Translations under genes and position numbers: made by a program
Assembly (NCBI RefSeq): GCF_032884065.1
Contig: NC_088873.1
Coordinates: 39,429,577-39,493,576 of the forward strand
Source: Artemia franciscana
Taxonomy: Eukaryota; Arthropoda; Branchiopoda; Anostraca; Artemiidae
Direction: 5' to 3'
DNA length: 64,000 nt
In this document: one piece after another, positions 58,965-64,000 of the stretch
Numbering within the stretch: position 1 is the stretch's first letter
Layout of the letters: each line of letters opens with the position of its first letter
The notes under the pieces: model-generated
Told to the model about the DNA's origin: nothing
What the model saw: the letters and a program-made list of their open reading frames with translations, nothing else
Databases searched by the model: none

Positions 58965-60062
58965 TTGGGCTTAATTCTGGACTTTTCTAAGGCCTTTGAT
59001 ATGGTTGATCACAGTGTTCTATTAAGTAAACTCAACAACTTAGGGATTCGTGGAGTTTCTTTCTCATGGTTTGGCTCTTATCTCTCTGGTAGAGTACAGA
59101 GTGTGAGTCTGGGCGGGTTGACTTCAAATCCCCTACCTGTCCGAAGGGGCGTCCCACAAGGCTCTGTTCTTGGTCCAATACTTTTTCTCCTTTATATTAA
59201 TGATTTGGTTACGGACCTGGGTCCATCAGTGCACCCAGTACTTTTTGCTGACGATAGCAACTTTTTCATCACCGGTCCTAATTTACCATCCGTCGTCGCC
59301 TCTACTCAAACCCTTCTGAATAGAGTACAGGAGTGGTGTCTAGTTAACTGCATGACCATTAACATCAAGAAAAGTCAGGTTGTATTATTTCGAACCCCTT
59401 ACAAGAAAAATGAAGCTCAGCAAGCACTTGGCCTAAAATATTCTACCAATCTCCTCCCACAGGTCGAAGTTGCCAAGTTTCTTGGTGTCCACATAGACTC
59501 CTCCCTATCATTTGCAACACACGTGTCCTACATCAGAGCCATAATTTTGCGACAGGTAAGTATGATTAATCGTGCGAATTATTTTCTTCCTCCCGATATC
59601 CTTGTCACCCTTTATTACTCTTGTATTTACCCATATATCTCATACTGTGGATCTGTTTGGGGCAAAACTTTTCCTTCAGTTACCAATAAATTGAAATCTG
59701 CCCAAAACCGTGCCATCAAAGCAGTTTTTCGGCTGCCCCGACTATATCCCACCCAGGACTTGTACTCCGATTTTGGTATTACCCCTTTTGAACAAATCAT
59801 CAAAAAATTAAATCTATACATTGCATACTCCGCTTACCATAAAAATCTTCCTCCTCAATTATTATCTTATTTTAATATTAATAATTCTGAAGGCCTCTGT
59901 CTCCGTTCATCCAACCGTTCCTTAATTGTCCCCAAATGTGTCTCTAGTTCCGCCCAGCGATCCCCCATTTATAAATCTATACTCCAATGGAATATAATAC
60001 CCTCCAGTGTCGAGCTATCCACAAGTTTTCGCACGCTGTATAACAATGTACTAAAATTTTGA
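58965..60062 (+). pseudogene. LINE B ORF2, second part (RT catalytic core and C-terminus)
   Basis: After a one-base frame change at an A run near 58955 the RT continues: GLILDFSKAFDMVDHSVLL (first catalytic Asp), GVPQGSVLGPILFLLYIND, LFADDSNFFITG (catalytic DD), AKFLGVHIDSSLSF, then the C-terminal region LPPDILVTLYYSC, YCGSVWG and RAQNRAIKAVFRLPRLYP-like, ending at TGA 60062. All catalytic residues are present; this part alone is undamaged. Confidence 0.85.
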
Positions 60063-60253
60063 TATTATAACTCTCTAAATTCTTATTCAATTTGCTTTAG
60101 TTACCCATGTTTTCTCTTTTCTTTTTTTTTCTCTCTTCTTCATTTTCAATTTTTTGTGGTTATGGTCCTCAACAAGTTCGCTTCCAGGATCTTTATTGTT
60201 ATTGGTGTTATATTCTAGTTTTAGTTGAATAAATTGAATTGAATTGAATTGAA

Positions 60254-60921
60254 ACAATTATAATCTTTGTTGCAGCGGAAGGTGAAACCTAGTAAATCAT
60301 GGTTGTCGCGGAGGCTGCTAATTAAGAGAAATAGGCTTTATGGTTACCGTATGTTTTAGGTATACTTGCTCAAGGATGTTTAGTTTTTATATCTTTATTA
60401 AAAAAATACCGAAAAATTCTTGCCCCTCTCCCTTCATTTTCGTAAATCAGCGCTACTGTTTAACGTCTTGGTTAGATTATCTCCGCCGAAATTTCTTCAC
60501 CTCGAAGACCGGGTCAGCACCCGGTCTTCCAGGTTTTTTGTTTTACTTAGCAGCCTGATGTCATTCACAGCTCCATTCTTCCTAGTTTGTTAACAAGAGC
60601 ATTCATAGATGATTTGAATTCTTAGGATATTAATTTTAACATTCATTCATGTCTTTGTTCGGGACGTTTAATCTGCAATAAATCTTACAGTGATTCTGTG
60701 AGATTGGAACATGGAAGGCAAAATATTTTACTAGCTGCTGGCTAACGATATTTTTATCACCTCTTATTTATTTTTAAGTATAATAATAATAATTTACCTT
60801 TATGCTTCTCGGACATGTTTCAGGTTAGGTCTGATTGCGACAATTACTATACTTGAACAAGCAAGGCGCTGTCTGACCTAATTATCATCACTGCAAGGTC
60901 TAATTATTACTAAACAGAAAG

Positions 60922-60927
<6 letters not shown>
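60254..60927. other. Amidase intron, no recognisable element
   Basis: AT-rich sequence with no recognisable feature apart from the beginning of the TA tract. Confidence 0.45.

Positions 60928-61015
<88 letters not shown>
60928..61015. repeat. (TA)n microsatellite
   Basis: About 88 bp of pure TA at the head of the SINE. Confidence 0.96.
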
Positions 61016-61016
<1 letters not shown>

Positions 61017-61019
<3 letters not shown>

Positions 61020-61332
61020 GAATCGATTGATGCGCTGGATTCAAGATCCTTTCTCTGAGAGGACGCGGGTTCGAGTCCCAGTGTACTCGATTGTTTAGTT
61101 TGGGACGAGGGCCAGTGGCATGACTCTGTAAGCTTAGCCAGAGTCGACCCAGCTCTAAATGGGTACCTGGAGAAATCTGGGGGAGGTAAAGGTAAACAGG
61201 AAGGGTGTGCGAAAGCAAAGGTGGTTGATCCCCAGCCCCCGTTGCAGTTCCTGGCTGAAGGGCCAAGAAACGGAGATCAGTGCCGCCAGTAAGGACTGTA
61301 AAGTCTAATGTCGCATCCTTTACCTTTTTTTA
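61017..61332 (+). mobile_element. tRNA-derived SINE, about 315 bp
   Basis: The head has a perfect polymerase III B box GGTTCGAGTCC (61070-61080) and a degenerate A box about 40 bp upstream (GATGCGCTGGATTC). The body contains CGACCCAGCTCTAAATGGG and TACCTGGAG, a segment I recall from invertebrate SINEs, then TGGTTGATCCCCAGCCC. The end is a CCTTTACCTTTTTTT tract. The antisense frame with WDSNPRP is the usual artefact of such SINEs. Probably intronic in the amidase gene. Confidence 0.75.
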
Positions 61333-61593
61333 TATACATATTTCGATAGTATTAATTTCTTTTTCTATTCCTGGTACGCCCCTAGGACGATTTTTCTTTG
61401 CAAGTTCATGGGCAGTCTAGAAGATTCAGTTAAAAGACCTCGTTTTTCCATGAATCATATATGCATATGTAAAAAATTATTACTTTTGATCAAAATTTAA
61501 GGATTGAGATTAAGAATAAAATAATAATTAAGAGGACTTAATGATAGGGTTAAAGAAGAATTTATGAAAGTTAATTACAAAGAGAGAACTTAC
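61333..61593. other. Amidase intron next to exon 61594-61767
   Basis: AT-rich, no feature except the donor of the exon at its right side. Confidence 0.5.
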
Positions 61594-61767
61594 GAGTAAA
61601 GCGACCTTCCAGTCCAATTTCCGGTGCTGGACAAGCAAAAGCTGGACAAATGAGAAGATCTAAACCTTCTCTCTTCCAAGCATCAGAGACTATTCTAACG
61701 TAGTCGTCTTTGAGATGAACCGCTGCCCATAACTCTCTTGAGGAATTGGTGCAAGTTCCACCAGAAG
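61594..61767 (-). CDS. FAAH: Fatty-acid amide hydrolase-like, antepenultimate exon
   Basis: Minus-strand exon of 174 bp between acceptor TTCTTTTTTTACAG and donor CTC|GTAAGT. It encodes SGGTCTNSSRELWAAVHLKD, then DYVRIVSDAWKREGLDLLIC and PAFACPAPEIGLEGRFT. In FAAH the matching stretch (LW-x-L-Q..YRQ..I.QWK..NLDVLL.P....) precedes the GRATGAVSYT segment, which here starts the next exon at 52581. It begins with two bases and ends with one base of split codons, in phase with the exon at 52442-52581. Upstream exons with the amidase signature were not found in the window and probably lie beyond 64000. Confidence 0.82.
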
Positions 61768-62589
61768 CTGTAAAAAAAGAAAAGAAATATAAAGATGCCA
61801 ATAATTGGGAGCTGCTCTTTCAGCAGCTCTTTGCTTCTCAGAAACAGCTCTTTAAGCGAGTCAGAAGCATCGTTCATTGCTGCCATCTCCTTATACAAAG
61901 CGCCTGCCTACCCAAAGCAAGAACAAAATCAAACTGTGAAAAACTTTGAGGTGCCTGCACCAATCGTTTTATGAACTCTTTTGTTCCCTTTCTTGTCAGT
62001 ACATTTAATAATTCATAATAAATTGACCTGATGTTTAAAAAAAGCGTAGACTTTTGCTACAGGTAAAAAGAAATCATTTGCCTTTAACCCTCTCAGCACA
62101 AGGGTAAACCAGTGTTGTTCTATTATTAGTTGTTTCTTCAAGGTACTTAAATGACCCATAACTGAATGGCCGAGGTATACATCTGCTGTCAAATATCTCT
62201 TTTTTCTCGGGGTCAATGGTTTGAAGCATGGAAAAGGTAAGAAATGAAAATTCTAATTCGATATAAAGATCAAGAGATGGAGAAGAAACGTTACAAAAGA
62301 TTCACAAATGTTTAAAAGATCTTTTTTTTCTAACCTAGCATTTCCTATAAAGACACAAACAAAAGGAAACTCCTATTTTGAAAGCTAAACTTCTTAGGAC
62401 TCAAGCAATCTCCGACTCATTTCTAGTATGGAATTATTTCTTCAAGAACCCAATATTGAAATTATGAGCCTCTTCAAGATTTTTAATAGAGATTTCAATC
62501 CTGAAATTCTAATTTAAAATTTCCCGGACTTCGAAAAAAAATTTTGAATTCAATTGCATATAGAGTTTGGGATCAGAACCTGAACTGAA
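61768..62589. other. Amidase upstream intron, no confirmed exon
   Basis: Contains a minus-strand frame at 62075-62216 (IDPEKKEIFDSRCIPRPFSY) with protein-like composition, but no acceptor and no recognisable amidase match, so it is not called. Confidence 0.4.
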
Positions 62590-62825
62590 TGATCTAAAAT
62601 CTGGGAAAACATAAAACAAATAAACTCGCATCCGTGATCTTTCTTCTGGAAATTTGCATAATTCCATAGTTTTGTAGTTAAGATCATGAAACCTATACAG
62701 TAGGGTTCTCTAATATGCTGAATCTGACGGTGATTTTTATAATGATCACTTGCCTTTTTAGTGTGTTTCCCCCCTTTATCAAAAATGGATGAGTATTCTC
62801 AGGCTCGTAACTTTTATCATTCAGT
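62590..62825 (+). repeat. Repeat family R, copy IV (fragment)
   Basis: Shares AAACTCGCATCCGTGATCTT, then GTAGGGTTCTCTAATATGCT and CTCAGGCTCGTAACTTTT with copies I-III, in the plus direction. Both ends truncated. Confidence 0.6.
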
Positions 62826-62929
62826 CAATTAAACTGAATGATATTATATATTTGGAAACTTACAAATTTATATATTTGTACGTATATATACATATATATT
62901 TTCTGAAACTTCATGTACATTAAGAAATT

Positions 62930-63352
62930 GGGAATAGAGCTTTGGCTTTTGGACTTTCGGACGCTTGGACCATAATCAAAGGATCTAAGATCTGAAATGA
63001 GAATGTTAGATGATATTATGTTAGATAAGTCTTTTCATTGCTATAGATTCATACATTATAGACTCATAGATTAGTCCATTCACATGTTATGTTAGATATG
63101 TGAGAATGTTAGATAAGTTCTTTCATTCTCGAAGCTTAGTAACAAAATATCTGGAATTTTGGACTTCGAACGTTCAGATTTTGGACAATAATCAAAGGAT
63201 CTAAGATAGCCCTTTCATTCTCGAAGCTTAGTAATAAAATAGTAGGACTTTTGGACTTTCAGCTGTTGGACTTTCAACGTTTGGACTTTAGCCCAGAACC
63301 AAAGGACCCAAGATAGCTCTTTCATTCTCAAAGTTTAGTAATAAAATAGGTA
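62930..63352. repeat. Tandem repeat of about 95-110 bp, three units, one expanded
   Basis: Each unit contains TTTTGGACTT, a CATAATCAAAGGATCTAAGA-like block, TCTTTCATTCTCGAAGCTTAG and TAATAAAATAG. The first unit (62930-63149) is lengthened by an insert with repeated GTTAGAT words; units two and three are 63150-63243 and 63244-63352. Confidence 0.7.
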
Positions 63353-64000
63353 AATTGATTACCGCAGTTCTCTTTGTGAGATTCAGTTTTTTTGCCCATT
63401 CATTCTTAAGAAAATTGAGATTAAGGGGCTGGAAATCTCAGCGAAATAAATCTTTTAATGGTACTGCTGGTATCAGAGGATATGAGATTGCTCAGAAAGG
63501 TCCGGGAGGAATCAAGATTAGAAAAGACGTTTCTGGTAATATTCTACTGTCTTTTCCAAGGGGATCTTTTGAAAGATTCCCGCTCCCCTCCTGTACGCAC
63601 GGGCATGTTTACAGATTTCGTTTTATGTTTGAATTTTGTGTGTTTGGTGTGAGCATTATTTTCAAACTTTTTTTGTTTAGAGTTTTATTTATCATTGACA
63701 AGGGTTATTCTTTAGTTAGCATTCACTTCCAGGAACAATTTGACAAAATATATTTTAAATCCAGAATTGAATGAGCGATCGTAGGTAATTATAATATGGA
63801 ACAAATGAAAAATTTCTCATACAAAGTCAGGCAGTCGCGAGAAATGAAAAATCAGTACACTTCAGCAAGAATACAAGAATTTTTAATCGTATATTATTAT
63901 TTAAAACACAAGATCCCGCTTCGTCGGCTTTTTGTTACTTTTTCTACCCACTTTGGTCTTTGAACTAAGCTGATTTCACCTCGTTTGACTCAAGCCCTTG
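63353..64000. other. Unassigned end of window with a 139-codon frame
   Basis: A plus-strand open frame at 63355-63774 (NGTAGIRGYEIAQKGPGG near its middle) has no recognisable family, no convincing start context and no splice evidence. I do not call it a gene. Confidence 0.35.

Larger units (their letters stand above)
56209..58974 (+). pseudogene. LINE B ORF2, first part (endonuclease and RT start), interrupted
   Basis: ATG 56209 directly follows the ORF1 stop. The first codons (VQDFTFLTNLSLCNNVVF) resemble the LINE A ORF2 start (GDFSFLMNSSILNSVIF), supporting this start. A frameshift near 56320 and the LINE A insertion at 56387 break it. The frame resumes at about 57185 with LNIICFNIRSMRDKW, then ITETWLSE, LFYKPPSFPT, IGDFNCNLL and SDHFPIYL (endonuclease). 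The RT starts with VPIHKKGDPS and NYRPISLLPVISKV, and the frame ends at a stop at 58974 just before the first catalytic Asp block. Both enzymatic halves are otherwise well conserved. Confidence 0.82.
54250..60253 (+). mobile_element. LINE family B, near full length, split by a LINE A insertion
   Basis: 5' UTR (54250-54539, with a 22-bp motif duplicated at 54279 and 54301), ORF1 (54540-56208), ORF2 (56209-60062), a 3' UTR and a (TTGAA)n tail after AATAAA, ending at 60253. It is a Jockey/CR1/L2-group element related to LINE A by ORF2. A 5'-truncated LINE A copy (56387-57181) lies within the start of ORF2. Without counting that insert, about three frameshifts are present (in ORF1 near 55315, in ORF2 near 56320 and near 58965). 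Confidence 0.85.

Noticed and set aside
61055-61090. Functional tRNA gene
   Set aside because: B box is perfect but A box and cloverleaf pairing are poor and the sequence continues as a SINE body.
60910-61266. 118-codon minus-strand frame with WDSNPRP
   Set aside because: Known type of antisense artefact of tRNA-derived SINEs, plus translated TA repeat.
62013-62216. Protein-like minus-strand stretch IDPEKKEIFDSRCIPRPF as a further amidase exon
   Set aside because: No acceptor AG in a suitable place, no donor, and no match to the FAAH sequence expected upstream of the 61594-61767 exon.
63355-63774. 139-codon plus-strand frame
   Set aside because: No recognisable domain, no splice or promoter evidence, next to a tandem repeat.

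Overview
The window is nuclear eukaryotic DNA from an invertebrate. It is AT-rich and gene-poor, with host coding sequence in short exons between long introns and a very high density of transposable elements. The mix of Helitron, piggyBac, several LINE clades, hAT-like MITEs and tRNA-SINEs, together with arthropod-like secreted Gly/Tyr-rich peptides, suggests an arthropod. A crustacean such as Artemia is a guess that the sequence alone cannot prove. I saw no rRNA, no functional tRNA, no CRISPR array, and no LTR retroelement, Polinton or other capsid-bearing element.

Layout. 1-2045: minus-strand reverse transcriptase of a LINE (family C). 2396-7134: a near-complete but broken Helitron (RepHel), followed by smaller Helitron remnants and two head-to-tail non-autonomous Helitrons on the minus strand (8049-10285). 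10354-11955: copy I of a non-coding repeat family with long hairpins (family R). 12012-12245: second exon of a secreted Gly/Tyr-rich peptide gene, minus strand. 13020-15658: piggyBac element with TTAA borders and a frameshifted transposase. 17563-21438: LINE family A with an intact 1031-codon ORF2. 21991-23401: a complete two-exon paralogue of the Gly/Tyr-rich peptide gene, plus strand, head-to-head with the first. 24710-27875: family R copies II and III, the latter containing a Helitron fragment. 28275-32700: decayed LINE C copies in both orientations.

From 38557 to 61767 the minus strand carries the last three exons of a fatty-acid amide hydrolase-like gene (amidase signature family). They are found only by reading exon pieces: 61594-61767, 52442-52581 and 38557-38679, with matching splice phases. 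Its last intron (13.8 kb) holds a 10 kb tandem array of about 47 monomers of 211 bp (41355-51297). The preceding intron (9.0 kb) holds LINE family B (54250-60253), itself split by a 5'-truncated LINE A copy, and a tRNA-derived SINE.

The most striking observation is that the 211-bp satellite monomer is visibly derived from an RTE-like LINE reverse transcriptase. Relative to the LINE sequence it lacks about 107 bp, and the right edge of the array runs directly into a LINE fragment that still has that segment. Fragments of the same LINE family flank both sides of the array. Apart from the peptide genes and the amidase exons, almost everything recognisable here is mobile or repetitive DNA.
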